A stretch of 64,000 bases of DNA from Flavobacteriales bacterium UBA7468. GTDB taxonomy: Bacteria > Bacteroidota > Bacteroidia > Flavobacteriales_D > Crocinitomicaceae. A program made the translations under genes and the position numbers. Position 1 is the first letter of the stretch. Every line of letters begins with the position of its first letter. Below, one piece after another: positions 52,030 to 61,082 of the stretch. The stretch lies in NCBI GenBank assembly GCA_002478565.1, contig DLPC01000022.1:557-64556 (forward strand). The letters run 5' to 3'. Under the pieces are notes generated by a model. That model ran no database searches. It was not told where the DNA came from and worked only from the letters and a program-made list of their open reading frames with translations.

Positions 52030-53121
52030 TTAAAGTTTAATGAGCTTTCTAAAGAGTTGTGCTTTTGTCGAATAAAACCTCATCGTGTAGGTACCCGTTG
52101 GCATAGCACTAAAGTCTAAATAACCCACCAAACTTTCATTGATAAAAGTTTGTACCAAATTTCCCAACTGGTCATAAACTTCAATGTAGTCAAAAGCCAA
52201 TGGGGTCTGAAAGAAAAGTAAATCTGTGCAAGGATTGGGAGACAAGATGAGCTGTTGGTTAAGGTCTGCGATTCCGGCGTCAAGACCTAAATATTGATCT
52301 TGGTATTCAATAGAGGTGACTCCCTGCCCCTGTTGACCAAAACCACCTTCAATGACTTTCAACAGGTAATCTTTTTTGTTATTTGTCCACCACTCGTATT
52401 CCGTCGTTTGAAAGGTTGGCGGTGCAATCCAAGTGCCTTGGCCAAAAAAAGTCTGGTAAATAGAGTCTGTTTCAGTGATATCATGCCTGATTCGAAGTGC
52501 GGGAAAAGTTCCGAATGGCGTAGTAATATTTCCCCAACCATCGACCGTTGAAGTACGTTGGCGGTGTTGAATAAATTTGATGTCAGCTGCCGGATTGAGA
52601 TCAACGTATGTGTAACCACGTGAATTGTAAGTGTCGTTGAACTGTAAAGGCAATTCATAACGCGTTTCAATGGTGTCTGACTTAAATGGTAAGCCCTGCC
52701 CTTGCACGTCAATCGAGTAGCCTATGCTTGTTATGGCAGAGGTGGTTCGTTTTGAATACTGTGTCAAATTTGACAACTCAATGGGTAAAAAAGCTGAAAA
52801 TTGATCGATCGGCAAGGCAGTTGAAGGATTGTGATAACTCGCGCGGTAAGGCGTAGCTGCGATTGGCCCATAGGTTGCAATAATCAAAAAGGAATTGAAA
52901 TCCAGTGGCTCGAAATTTTTTAATGTTTGTGTTTGCGCCACAAGTTGAGAGAAATCCCAGTTTGAATTAGGCCCAGTAACCTGAAGATCGAGCGGGACAA
53001 GCACTGCCTGACTAAAGCGTACGGTATCATTTGCATTGGCGTGATCGGCAACTGTAAGTGTAATTTGTGCAAAAAGCTGCGAACAAAAAAGTAAGCCTAT
53101 TGAACTGAGTAAGAATTTCAT
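52030..53121 (-). CDS. Secreted protein with type A T9SS sorting domain
   Basis: A 363-residue exported protein with signal peptide (LLFCSQLFA-Q). The body (about 20-285) is beta-rich and not assigned to a family. The last 75 residues, with LILSPNPCTDLLFFQ, YIEVYDQLGNLVQTF, GTYTMRFY and KLIKL, form a type A T9SS sorting domain. It would leave through the T9SS at 32303-39409. Its stop codon is directly followed by the rnpB promoter box. Confidence 0.9.
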   Translation of the reverse strand: MKFLLSSIGLLFCSQLFAQITLTVADHANANDTVRFSQAVLVPLDLQVTGPNSNWDFSQLVAQTQTLKNFEPLDFNSFLIIATYGPIAATPYRASYHNPSTALPIDQFSAFLPIELSNLTQYSKRTTSAITSIGYSIDVQGQGLPFKSDTIETRYELPLQFNDTYNSRGYTYVDLNPAADIKFIQHRQRTSTVDGWGNITTPFGTFPALRIRHDITETDSIYQTFFGQGTWIAPPTFQTTEYEWWTNNKKDYLLKVIEGGFGQQGQGVTSIEYQDQYLGLDAGIADLNQQLILSPNPCTDLLFFQTPLAFDYIEVYDQLGNLVQTFINESLVGYLDFSAMPTGTYTMRFYSTKAQLFRKLIKL

Positions 53122-53170
53122 GGTTGAAGTTTGAAGCTAAAATTAGATTTTTTATTCGAGTTAGAGATGC

Positions 53171-53178
53171 TAACTTTA
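53171..53178 (+). promoter_or_regulatory. Near-consensus box 4 bases before the helicase gene
   Basis: TAACTTTA (one base off TAnnTTTG), then CGTC, then ATG at 53183. It follows the spacing seen in seven exact cases but is a weaker match. Confidence 0.35.
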
Positions 53179-53182
53179 CGTC

Positions 53183-56100
53183 ATGTCAGAAGCAATAGAA
53201 GCATATTACCACACCTGGGAATCAGAGCTTACTTTGCTACGCACCGACGATTTACTTGTAAATATTGATCCTAAAAAGGTTTTGAGTGATCGAGAAATGC
53301 TTTGGGAGCAGACGCCAACAAGTAATCATATCATTAAGGAATATAAAAAACTGAAGCGCGAACAAGGCATCGATGCCTTGACTTTTGCGCAAGGCACGCT
53401 GCATTGGCAAAAAGGCAGCAAAACGCTTCAAACACCTGTTTTTCTTTTTGAGCTCACTAAAATCCAACTAGATCAGAAAGCCATTGAATTTGCCGATCAA
53501 GCCCAATTGAATCCGTTCATTAAGTTATTGCTCAAAAATGAATGGCAATTAGACGCACCGGATCAGCCCGATAACGATTGGATTTTAAAATTAGTTGAAC
53601 GCGGTATTTTTACAGCCTACACCGATGAATCTTTTATCGGAAATTTTCATCCGCAACGCTACGAACTCAGAAGGGAATGGGAGGCTTTGCGTGTTCAAAA
53701 TGAATTTTCTCCTGCCTTACTGCAAGTACTTGGTGATTTTGATCGAGAAATTCAAAGTGACAATACAGTACCAATCAAAGGGCAAATAACTACGCTGGAT
53801 CCCGATCAGAAAAAGGCCATTGAACTTGCTGCTTCTAATTCCATCGTCATTTACGGACCACCAGGAACGGGTAAATCTGCGGTCTTGAGTAACTTCATTG
53901 CGCAAGTTATTTTTGAGCAAAAGAAAGCATTAGTGGTCAGTGAAAAACGTGGCGCTCTAGAGGTCCTGAAACATCGCTTGACAGAAGCCGGTCTTGGAGA
54001 TTACTGTCTGCTTGCTCCAAACAAAAATGAACTTGCCTCATTTTTTCAGCAGTTACAAACAGATTTTCACAAGCTGCTCAATGCGCAATTGACTGCGCCA
54101 CCTTCCAACTTTGAGAAAAGCAATAAAGCCGCCCAATATTGGTGCGAAAGAAAGCAACTTGAACAAGAGGCCCAACTCAGTTTGGAAGAACTTCTAGATT
54201 GCTTTGGGCCCAAAATTAATCGGCCAAAAGCAACAATTTCAGACCGCTGGCTCCATTGGTTGCACGCTCGAAAGCACCAATCTAAAATACCAAATGACTT
54301 ACTGAAAATCGCTGCACAACTGAGTAAAAACTGGGCGCAACAACCGCTAGAAATTCTTGAAAAAGATTGGCGAGAATGGCAGTCGTTATTCGGGAATCTT
54401 CAAAATAAATTCAATATCGAAAAATGTGGAGCGCTCGAGGAACTCACCAAAAAATGCCTCATATGTCATCAATTTCAAACCCAAGTATTCCAAAAATATG
54501 CTTCCCTTCTTGACCACGATCAAGATAAGTTAAGCAAAGTACTCAATAGCTATTTAAATACAGAAAAACAACGGATTCATCTTGAAGATCAGCTTAGTGC
54601 TTGGCTTCAAATACCTAGTTTAGAAGAATGGCGCGTGTTAAAATCTTTAGCAGCTGAGAAGGGATTTTTCAATAAAAGAAAGTGGCGCTCCGTTTCTAAA
54701 ATTTGGCTGCGCCTCGCACAAACACCTATAGAACAATTTGAAAAACCCTTAGCTAAATATTGGCAAATTAAAGCACAACTCCATCAGGCTGAGCTCAAAT
54801 TAGCGCAATATAGCATTGAAATTAGCGAGCAGGAAGTTAAAATTGTATTGCAATTCATCAAACAAGTCAATTGGGAACAATTTCAATGGTATCGTAAATT
54901 GCCAGTTGAAGAACGCGATAACTATCTGAAATTCCAGCCTCAAATCTATCGATTTAACAGTTTACATCGTGCGCTATTTCAAGCCAATGAGCTGCCGCTT
55001 TTAGATTTTGAATTGGCCCTTACTTCCAATTGGGAATCCTTCACCAATCACTTTCCTGCATTACAAAAGATTCCACACAATTTGTGGGAAAGCTTTGGTC
55101 AGGATGAATCAAATTACAAGCGCCTAAAAGAAGAATTTTGGGCCTATGTTCGCGTGCATTATCCATTGCTTTATCAATGGGGCAATGAGGCATTCATCAC
55201 AGCACTAGATGTTGCTATTTCGGAGGAAAAAGATAAACTAAAACAATTTGCCCAAAGTGTAAAAAACAAGCAAATAGAACATTTTACAGCACTCGAAGCC
55301 TTGTTAAACATGCCTCTTAGAAAATTGACAGAGGTTCAAAAAAATGAAAGACAATCGTTACGAAAAGGCAAGTCCTTGCTTATTAAAGAGATGGCTAAAA
55401 CGAGGCAATTTATCCCTTTAAGAAATTTATTAGAAGGGCCTGCAGCGCCTTGGTTGTACGCAATTTACCCCATATGGCTTCTCAACCCAACGCAAGTAGC
55501 AAATTGCCTCCCTATGGAGCTTGCTATGTTCGATTTTGGCCTATTTGACGAAGCAAGCCAACTTCCGCTCAGCCATGCTATTGGCTCATTGCAAAGAGTT
55601 AAAACTGCCATGATAGCCGGAGACCCCGAACAAATGCGCCCGAGCTCGTATTTTTCAACGCAACCAGAAGGCGTCATTGATCTTTTACATCAGGCAGCTT
55701 TTCATTTGCCCAGACATTTATTGAGCTACCACTATAGGAGTGAACACCCTAGCCTAATTGCATTTTCAAATAAGCACTTTTACAAAAATGAGCTGAAAAC
55801 ATGGCCTTCGTTGGACATGAATAAACAGGCCATTTTCCAGCATTATGTTCCAAACGGAATCTATCAGGAGCGCCAAAATAAAACGGAGGCAAAAGCACTG
55901 GCTCAAGCGTTAAAACTGCGCTTGCAAGAACAGGAGAAGGTCGGGGTTGTTGCATTTTCAAAGCAGCAATTACAGTGTATTTACGATTGCTTGTCAGCTC
56001 AAGATCAAGCTTTATTGGACGAAAAAATCAATCATAGACAGGCATTTTTCCTAGCTCTAGAGCAAATTCAGGGTGAAGAGTGCGATCATTTGCTCATCAG

Positions 56101-56431
56101 TTTTGGTTTTGGTAAAAATCAAGAAGGCAAATTTAATCTAAGATTTGGGCCTATGAATCAGCAACAAGGAAGCAAGAGATTGAATGTGCTGCTTACAAGA
56201 GCCAAAAAGACCTTACATTTTTATTGTGCCGTCAAGACGACTGATTTTCCTTCTAGACGCAGCGAAAGTGTTGAGTTGATTTACCAATGGTTTTCATTTC
56301 TGGAAAATCCTACTGAACAAACAAGTACTTACGAGGCCTCTGAAAGACTCGCTAGTGCGAATGATTTTGACAGTTATCTGCATTCTTATGAGGTACTGAA
56401 GCAGCGTTCGGTGCTTCCGGATCGCGTTTAG
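53183..56431 (+). CDS. Superfamily 1 helicase, Upf1/DNA2-like
   Basis: A 1082-residue ATP-driven helicase. Walker A is GPPGTGKS (225-232), Walker B is FDEASQLPLS with D789-E790, motif III is IAGDPEQMRP, a motif IV-like segment is LLSYHYRSEHPSLIAFSN, and motif VI is LNVLLTRAKKTLHF. A long helical insert (about 285-720) separates Walker A from Walker B. No nuclease domain is seen. It may act on DNA or RNA in repair or general nucleic-acid handling; it stands alone, so a defence role is not supported. Its last 80 bases overlap yidD on the other strand. Confidence 0.9.
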   Translation: MSEAIEAYYHTWESELTLLRTDDLLVNIDPKKVLSDREMLWEQTPTSNHIIKEYKKLKREQGIDALTFAQGTLHWQKGSKTLQTPVFLFELTKIQLDQKAIEFADQAQLNPFIKLLLKNEWQLDAPDQPDNDWILKLVERGIFTAYTDESFIGNFHPQRYELRREWEALRVQNEFSPALLQVLGDFDREIQSDNTVPIKGQITTLDPDQKKAIELAASNSIVIYGPPGTGKSAVLSNFIAQVIFEQKKALVVSEKRGALEVLKHRLTEAGLGDYCLLAPNKNELASFFQQLQTDFHKLLNAQLTAPPSNFEKSNKAAQYWCERKQLEQEAQLSLEELLDCFGPKINRPKATISDRWLHWLHARKHQSKIPNDLLKIAAQLSKNWAQQPLEILEKDWREWQSLFGNLQNKFNIEKCGALEELTKKCLICHQFQTQVFQKYASLLDHDQDKLSKVLNSYLNTEKQRIHLEDQLSAWLQIPSLEEWRVLKSLAAEKGFFNKRKWRSVSKIWLRLAQTPIEQFEKPLAKYWQIKAQLHQAELKLAQYSIEISEQEVKIVLQFIKQVNWEQFQWYRKLPVEERDNYLKFQPQIYRFNSLHRALFQANELPLLDFELALTSNWESFTNHFPALQKIPHNLWESFGQDESNYKRLKEEFWAYVRVHYPLLYQWGNEAFITALDVAISEEKDKLKQFAQSVKNKQIEHFTALEALLNMPLRKLTEVQKNERQSLRKGKSLLIKEMAKTRQFIPLRNLLEGPAAPWLYAIYPIWLLNPTQVANCLPMELAMFDFGLFDEASQLPLSHAIGSLQRVKTAMIAGDPEQMRPSSYFSTQPEGVIDLLHQAAFHLPRHLLSYHYRSEHPSLIAFSNKHFYKNELKTWPSLDMNKQAIFQHYVPNGIYQERQNKTEAKALAQALKLRLQEQEKVGVVAFSKQQLQCIYDCLSAQDQALLDEKINHRQAFFLALEQIQGEECDHLLISFGFGKNQEGKFNLRFGPMNQQQGSKRLNVLLTRAKKTLHFYCAVKTTDFPSRRSESVELIYQWFSFLENPTEQTSTYEASERLASANDFDSYLHSYEVLKQRSVLPDRV

Positions 56432-56657
56432 GCACAGGGTCATATCCAAAGCCACCTCTTGGATGACAACTTGAGATTCTTTTGAGCCCTAAATAGGTTC
56501 CTTTGAATGGCCCCCAAACCTTTATAGCTTCAATCATGTAAGATGAGCATGTCGGTGTATATCTGCAGGTTGCTGGAAATAATGGAGAAATGATGAGCTG
56601 ATAGATTCTTACAAGAAGAATCAAAGGGAATCCGAGCCACTTTTTAAGCGTTTGCAT
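56352..56657 (-). CDS. yidD: Membrane protein insertion efficiency factor YidD
   Basis: A 101-residue small protein that aids YidC in inserting membrane proteins. The family core is LIRIYQ-like VRIYQLIISPLFPATCRYTPTCSSY with paired cysteines, then GLKRISSCHPRGGFGYDPVP. Its last 27 codons overlap the end of the helicase gene. The shared part is the variable tail after YDPVP, so the tail is constrained by the helicase frame, not by YidD function. Confidence 0.95.
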   Translation of the reverse strand: MQTLKKWLGFPLILLVRIYQLIISPLFPATCRYTPTCSSYMIEAIKVWGPFKGTYLGLKRISSCHPRGGFGYDPVPKRDPEAPNAASVPHKNADNCQNHSH

Positions 56658-56746
56658 GTGTAAATTTAAGCAATTTCAACACTAGGTTGTGTAAACTATA
56701 TCACTGTAACTTTTTTGTAGAATAGGGTTATGAGTATTTTTAGAAA

Positions 56747-57703
56747 ATGAAACAACTCCAGCTGCTCTCCGGCCTTTTTTTGACACTTTTGACCTCACAA
56801 TTCTTTGCCCAACCGCTTTCTCAGTGGGAAGCAGACAAAATTACCGTGTATCAAGCCCATGGCGTTCAGACCATTATGCATGCCGAAGCCCTTTTTGAAG
56901 ACCGCTGGGATCAGCTGCCTCAAGCACAGTTCTGGAAAAAGATTATGTTACTTGCCCCAGACTCTTGCTTGGTAAATGTTGCTGCCACACGTCAAGTTTT
57001 GGCAAAAATGTCTAACCGAGATTGGAATCGTCAGACGGAAGCACAAAAAGACAGCACCAGACAAGCACTCAGGGTAGCCTATGGATTGCCGTCGACAGAA
57101 AGAATCTATGTGACTACCGGCAAAAATGACTTCTATAAATTCAATGAGGTTTATCCAAGTTTAGCAAAGGGCGTTTCGGCTTTTGAACGATTTGGAGTAG
57201 ACCCATGGTATGCACAAGCTATCCTCTTGATTGAAAGCCCCGCACAAATGAGAAAATCTTCTACAGGAGCCTATGGTGCATTTCAGCTTATGCCAAGTGT
57301 GGCGCGCTCACAAGGCTTAACTGTTAATGATCAAATAGACGAAAGAAAAGATTTTGACCGTTCTGCCTACGGTGCTGCTCAACTCATTCGCAAAATTTGC
57401 ATTCCCGAAGCCAAGAAAATTTTAGCTGCGCATCAAATTACCTACAATGAAACGGACCTTTGGTTCAGGCTTTTTGTGTTGCATGTGTATCATGCTGGCG
57501 CCATGAATGTTGCTGCAGTTGTTAATAAAATACAACCAACAGAAGGATCTCAAGAACTCATCAAAGCAATGTGGCAAAATTCAGCCGCTGGCTTTGGCAA
57601 CAACTCTCAAAACTACACGCAACTAGCCCTCGCGGCTCAATTGATTTTACACGACATGGTTTATCAGAACTGCACAGAAATTAGTCCTTGTGTGGGGCGC
57701 TGA
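56747..57703 (+). CDS. Lytic transglycosylase, SLT domain
   Basis: A 318-residue exported murein enzyme (signal LLTSQFFA-Q) that cuts peptidoglycan glycan strands. The catalytic glutamate is E163 in ILLIESPAQM, followed by STGAYGAFQLMP and SAYGAAQLIRK, the SLT signatures; NVAAVVNKI and the preceding YHAGAMN correspond to the A-G-x-x-x-V segment. About 130 residues before the domain are of unknown role. The near-consensus box TATTTTTA (56735-56742) lies 4 bases before the ATG. It converges on menC with a 23-base overlap. Confidence 0.9.
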   Translation: MKQLQLLSGLFLTLLTSQFFAQPLSQWEADKITVYQAHGVQTIMHAEALFEDRWDQLPQAQFWKKIMLLAPDSCLVNVAATRQVLAKMSNRDWNRQTEAQKDSTRQALRVAYGLPSTERIYVTTGKNDFYKFNEVYPSLAKGVSAFERFGVDPWYAQAILLIESPAQMRKSSTGAYGAFQLMPSVARSQGLTVNDQIDERKDFDRSAYGAAQLIRKICIPEAKKILAAHQITYNETDLWFRLFVLHVYHAGAMNVAAVVNKIQPTEGSQELIKAMWQNSAAGFGNNSQNYTQLALAAQLILHDMVYQNCTEISPCVGR

Positions 57704-58757
57704 TCCAGTGCATTTCTCCATTTTGAATTGACAAATTGCTCTCAAAATTATTTGTGTAGAGCCCGCCCGTTCCGAATCCTTGCGCTAATTTCAAAGGATA
57801 GGTTGCCCCAAATTGCACAATGGCATTTAAGCCAATTGCACTTTCAAGCGCACTCGTGAGCCACCAATCTATTCCTAAACTTTCAGCAATAGCAATCCAT
57901 TCTTGCGTACCACTAAAACCACCGTGCAAACTTGGCTTCAAGATGATGTATTGCGGCCTAATTTGTTGAAGCAGCGACACTTTCTCATTGTAGTCATAAA
58001 CACCGATTAATTCTTCATCAAGTGCAATAGGAATGGGCTGTTTCGCACACAAACTTGCCATTTGAGTCAGTTGACCCGCTTGAATGGGTTGCTCGATACT
58101 ATGCACCCGAAGTTGCTTCAGCTGGTCTAAAACTTCAAGGGCACGCGTTGGAGAAAATGCACCATTGGCGTCTACGCGAATAGTGATCTGTTCTTCAGAA
58201 AAATGTGCGCGAATTTCTTCAATGAGAGCCAACTCTTCAGCCCATTGAATGGCTCCAATTTTCAATTTGACAACCTTGAATCCTTGTGCTATTTTATCTT
58301 GGATTTGTTCACGCATGCTTATTTGCGTATCCATCCAAACCAATCCGTTAATTGGAATAGTGGCTAGCCCTTGCGTAAAAGCAGAATCAAATAAAACAGG
58401 TTTTCCTTCAGTTCGAAGAGAAAAAACTAAAATTTCAATCCCAAAAATAAATGAGGGGAATTGTTGCCACTTTTCGAGTAAGTTGTGCCATGCAGCATGC
58501 TGTTGATATGCAGTCTGAGCCCAGCTTTCGATAAAAGGAACTGCATCATTTAAAAAAGCATTTAAAGCTATTTCATACTGTGCATGACTTTTATATTCTG
58601 GCGACAAACCGGGAATGACAGGAAATTCAGTAATGAGCTCTTGACCACTTTTCATTTGAAAAGTAAAAAGCCAAGACGGTTTCGTATGTAAAACCCCTCT
58701 GCTCGTTCCGGCAGGTTTTTTAAAAATGAGTTCGTGTAAGCGCAATGAATTAGGCAT
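57681..58757 (-). CDS. menC: o-Succinylbenzoate synthase
   Basis: A 358-residue enolase-superfamily enzyme that makes o-succinylbenzoate for menaquinone. The active-site set is KVVKLKIG (catalytic K-x-K), VDANGAF (Mg2+ Asp), IEQP (Glu), ALDEELIG (Asp) and ILKPSLHGGF (Lys). The start ATG at 58757 overlaps rlmH by 8 bases (ATGCCTAA). The rest of the men pathway is outside the window. The related dipeptide epimerases share the fold, but the KPSLHGG end points to MenC. Confidence 0.92.
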   Translation of the reverse strand: MPNSLRLHELIFKKPAGTSRGVLHTKPSWLFTFQMKSGQELITEFPVIPGLSPEYKSHAQYEIALNAFLNDAVPFIESWAQTAYQQHAAWHNLLEKWQQFPSFIFGIEILVFSLRTEGKPVLFDSAFTQGLATIPINGLVWMDTQISMREQIQDKIAQGFKVVKLKIGAIQWAEELALIEEIRAHFSEEQITIRVDANGAFSPTRALEVLDQLKQLRVHSIEQPIQAGQLTQMASLCAKQPIPIALDEELIGVYDYNEKVSLLQQIRPQYIILKPSLHGGFSGTQEWIAIAESLGIDWWLTSALESAIGLNAIVQFGATYPLKLAQGFGTGGLYTNNFESNLSIQNGEMHWISAPHKD

Positions 58758-59223
58758 GATGGTAAGGCTCACCTTTTAAAATACTGAATGCTCTATAAAG
58801 TTGTTCTAAAAAGATCATGCGAACCATCTGATGTGAAAATGTCATTTTTGACAAAGAGATTTTAAAGTTTGCTCTTTGATAGACGGCATCACTGAACCCG
58901 TAAGCACCCCCGATGACAAATAAAAAATAACCTGCGTGTTGCATTTGCTTTTTTTCAATCCAACTAGCCAGCTGCTCAGAACTAAATTGCTGGCCATTTT
59001 CATCCAACAAAACCAAAAAATCTGTAGGTTGAACTTTTTCGAGTAGCAATTGGCCTTCTTTCTCTTTGATTTGTGCTTTTGACAACGCTTTTGGATTCTT
59101 AATATCGGGTAGATCTATTCTTTCGAATTGACAATAGTGTATAAGTCTACTTTGATAGCGTTGCTCCCCAACTTTTAAGTCGTCGAATGCCGTTTTGCCG
59201 ATGACAACAAACCTCACCTTCAT
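58750..59223 (-). CDS. rlmH: 23S rRNA (pseudouridine1915-N3)-methyltransferase
   Basis: A 157-residue SPOUT methyltransferase of helix 69. VIGGAYGFSDAVYQRA is the SAM-binding trefoil knot, and MTFSHQMVRMIFLEQLYRAFSILKGEPYHH is the conserved C-terminal end. Length is exact for the family. It follows the NifU-like gene by 2 bases. Confidence 0.97.
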   Translation of the reverse strand: MKVRFVVIGKTAFDDLKVGEQRYQSRLIHYCQFERIDLPDIKNPKALSKAQIKEKEGQLLLEKVQPTDFLVLLDENGQQFSSEQLASWIEKKQMQHAGYFLFVIGGAYGFSDAVYQRANFKISLSKMTFSHQMVRMIFLEQLYRAFSILKGEPYHHA

Positions 59224-59225
59224 CT

Positions 59226-59462
59226 TTAGACTGCCTCGACACCTTTCAATTCAGGAGCTGCAAGTTTGAGCGCTTCTTCTAGGCCACCTTTGATGGTCAT
59301 TTGAGACATCGAGCAATCGCTGCAAGAACCCAACAAACGCACTTGAACGATGGCATCTTCTGTGATATCAACTAATTCCATATCGCCTCCGTCAGCATGC
59401 ATAAAAGGGCGGAGTTGGTCTAGTGCATCGAGCACTTTGATTCGGAGTTGTTCTTTATTCAT
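59226..59462 (-). CDS. NifU-like iron-sulfur scaffold
   Basis: A 78-residue protein equal to the C-terminal Nfu domain. C47 and C50 in GSCSDC bind the iron-sulfur cluster; ADGGDMELVDI is the family start. It overlaps the Mrp gene by 8 bases, and both handle Fe-S clusters, so they likely work together. Confidence 0.95.
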   Translation of the reverse strand: MNKEQLRIKVLDALDQLRPFMHADGGDMELVDITEDAIVQVRLLGSCSDCSMSQMTIKGGLEEALKLAAPELKGVEAV

Positions 59463-60540
59463 TAGGTCCTGCTTTTGGCGTGGCAGCTTCGAGGCGCTGT
59501 AATTCTAATTCAAAGTTATGAACTAATTCTTCAAAGGCTTGTGTGCTAGGTGTATTTTGCTGAAAAACAGCGGGTCTGCCGGCATCACCAGCTTCACAAA
59601 CACCTTGAACCAATGGAATACTTCCTAAGAATGGTACACGCATGCCTTCTGCCAAATTTTTAGCGCCATCTCTTCCAAAAATATAGTACTTATTGTTTGG
59701 TAACTCTGCAGGCGTGAAGTAGGCCATGTTTTCAACGATCCCAAGAATAGGCACTTTGAATGAGTCTAGGCGAAACATTTGTATCCCCCTTCTGGCATCG
59801 GCCAATGCTACTTCTTGTGGTGTACTGACAATCACTACCCCATCAAGCGGAACCGTTTGCATTAAAGACAAATGAATGTCAGAGGTGCCTGGAGGTAAAT
59901 CGACTAATAAGAAATCGAGTTCTCCCCAATGGGCGTCAGTAAAAAGTTGCGTTAATGCTTTAGCTGCCATTGGCCCTCTCCATACAACTGCGTCGTCTTG
60001 GTTGGTGAAAAATCCTATTGATAAAATACCGATTCCATTCGACTCAATAGGACTGATCAAGGATTGCCCATTGACGTCGACCATTTTTGGTCGGTCACCC
60101 ACTAAATCGAACATTGTTGGCATAGATGGTCCGTGTACATCTGCATCTACAATGCCCACTTTGTATCCTTTTTTGGCTAAGCCTCCAGCAAGGTTTGCCG
60201 TAACAGTTGATTTACCCACACCACCTTTACCAGAAGCTATGGCGATGATTTTTTTAACATCTGGAAGAATTTTTCTTCTTGCACTTCTGCTCTCGGCATC
60301 AAGCCCTTGAATTTTGCATTGAATTTGAATCTGTTGACCAAAAACACGCTTTAAATTGAATTCAATTGCTTCTTGCATGCGTTTTCGAGCGTGCAAAGCC
60401 GGATTTGAAATACGTACTTCAAGGGAAACTGTTTGGTTTTCAACCTGTAAATTTTCAATTAAATTGAGGCTGACAAGATCATTTTTAAGATCGGGCTCGA
60501 TAATTTTTCCTAACACCTCGAGTACTGCTTCTCTGGTCAT
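59455..60540 (-). CDS. mrp: Mrp/ApbC-type Fe-S carrier ATPase
   Basis: A 361-residue P-loop ATPase that carries iron-sulfur clusters. An N-terminal DUF59/MIP18 domain (about 1-85, IIEPDLKNDLVSLNLI) precedes the deviant Walker A GKGGVGKST (104-112) and DADVHGPSMPTMF. DLPPGTSDIHLSL is the Walker B-like segment. The usual C-terminal CxxC pair is not obvious here. The next gene makes a Nfu scaffold. Confidence 0.95.
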   Translation of the reverse strand: MTREAVLEVLGKIIEPDLKNDLVSLNLIENLQVENQTVSLEVRISNPALHARKRMQEAIEFNLKRVFGQQIQIQCKIQGLDAESRSARRKILPDVKKIIAIASGKGGVGKSTVTANLAGGLAKKGYKVGIVDADVHGPSMPTMFDLVGDRPKMVDVNGQSLISPIESNGIGILSIGFFTNQDDAVVWRGPMAAKALTQLFTDAHWGELDFLLVDLPPGTSDIHLSLMQTVPLDGVVIVSTPQEVALADARRGIQMFRLDSFKVPILGIVENMAYFTPAELPNNKYYIFGRDGAKNLAEGMRVPFLGSIPLVQGVCEAGDAGRPAVFQQNTPSTQAFEELVHNFELELQRLEAATPKAGPNE

Positions 60541-60546
60541 GTTTTT

Positions 60547-61077
60547 TTATTTTGATTTGACGGATTGTATGCTATGAAACATAAAGTCTACAACCCTTTT
60601 GGAGTCGCCTTGTTCACGATTCATGATTTCATAGTAATTGTCGGCAATTTTGCAGACACTATAAATATGGTATTTTTCATTTGGCTGTTCGACATAAGCA
60701 CCCTTTACTACTCTTTTATAGATGAGCGTATTTGGACTTTGATCTACAACTTTGATATCAAAATAGCGATTCGGCTTAAATAATTTTCTTTTGAATTCCT
60801 CAAAACGCAATGAGTTGTCACCGTAATCTTCAATCAACATTGTGTAATTGCGCCCAACATCGATTCGCCATTTGAAACCTCCGATTTCGTAAGTAACTTT
60901 TGGTTTTAATGAGGTGCCGATACCGGCTGATGCATCGGGTAGCATGATGGTGGCCGGAAGATCGTAGGGGTTCAAATCGAATAATTCGTATTGGATGTAA
61001 TCGAAATGATCTTGCTTTTTTTGGCTACAAGCAAGCATTGCAAGTGTCAGGAAGAAATAAAAATATTTGCGAAACAT
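60547..61077 (-). CDS. Lipoprotein of unknown function
   Basis: A 176-residue lipoprotein with lipidated Cys17 in the lipobox LAC (MFRKYFYFFLTLAMLAC). The body is beta-rich, with VTYEIGGFKWRIDVGRNYTM and a conserved-looking C-terminal half; no family was recognised. It lies 6 bases upstream of mrp in the same direction. The box TATCTTTG ends 5 bases before its ATG, so it is first in the operon with mrp, NifU, rlmH and menC. Confidence 0.85.
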   Translation of the reverse strand: MFRKYFYFFLTLAMLACSQKKQDHFDYIQYELFDLNPYDLPATIMLPDASAGIGTSLKPKVTYEIGGFKWRIDVGRNYTMLIEDYGDNSLRFEEFKRKLFKPNRYFDIKVVDQSPNTLIYKRVVKGAYVEQPNEKYHIYSVCKIADNYYEIMNREQGDSKRVVDFMFHSIQSVKSK

Positions 61078-61082
61078 CCCTG

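Noticed and set aside
53183..56431. SF1 helicase as part of an anti-phage system
   Set aside because: It stands between housekeeping genes, has no nuclease or partner gene, and its neighbours point to normal cell functions.
56707..56732. TGTAAC before the lytic transglycosylase as a further ECF site
   Set aside because: After 16 bases the sequence is GTTA, not CGTC, and a near-consensus housekeeping box lies closer to the start.
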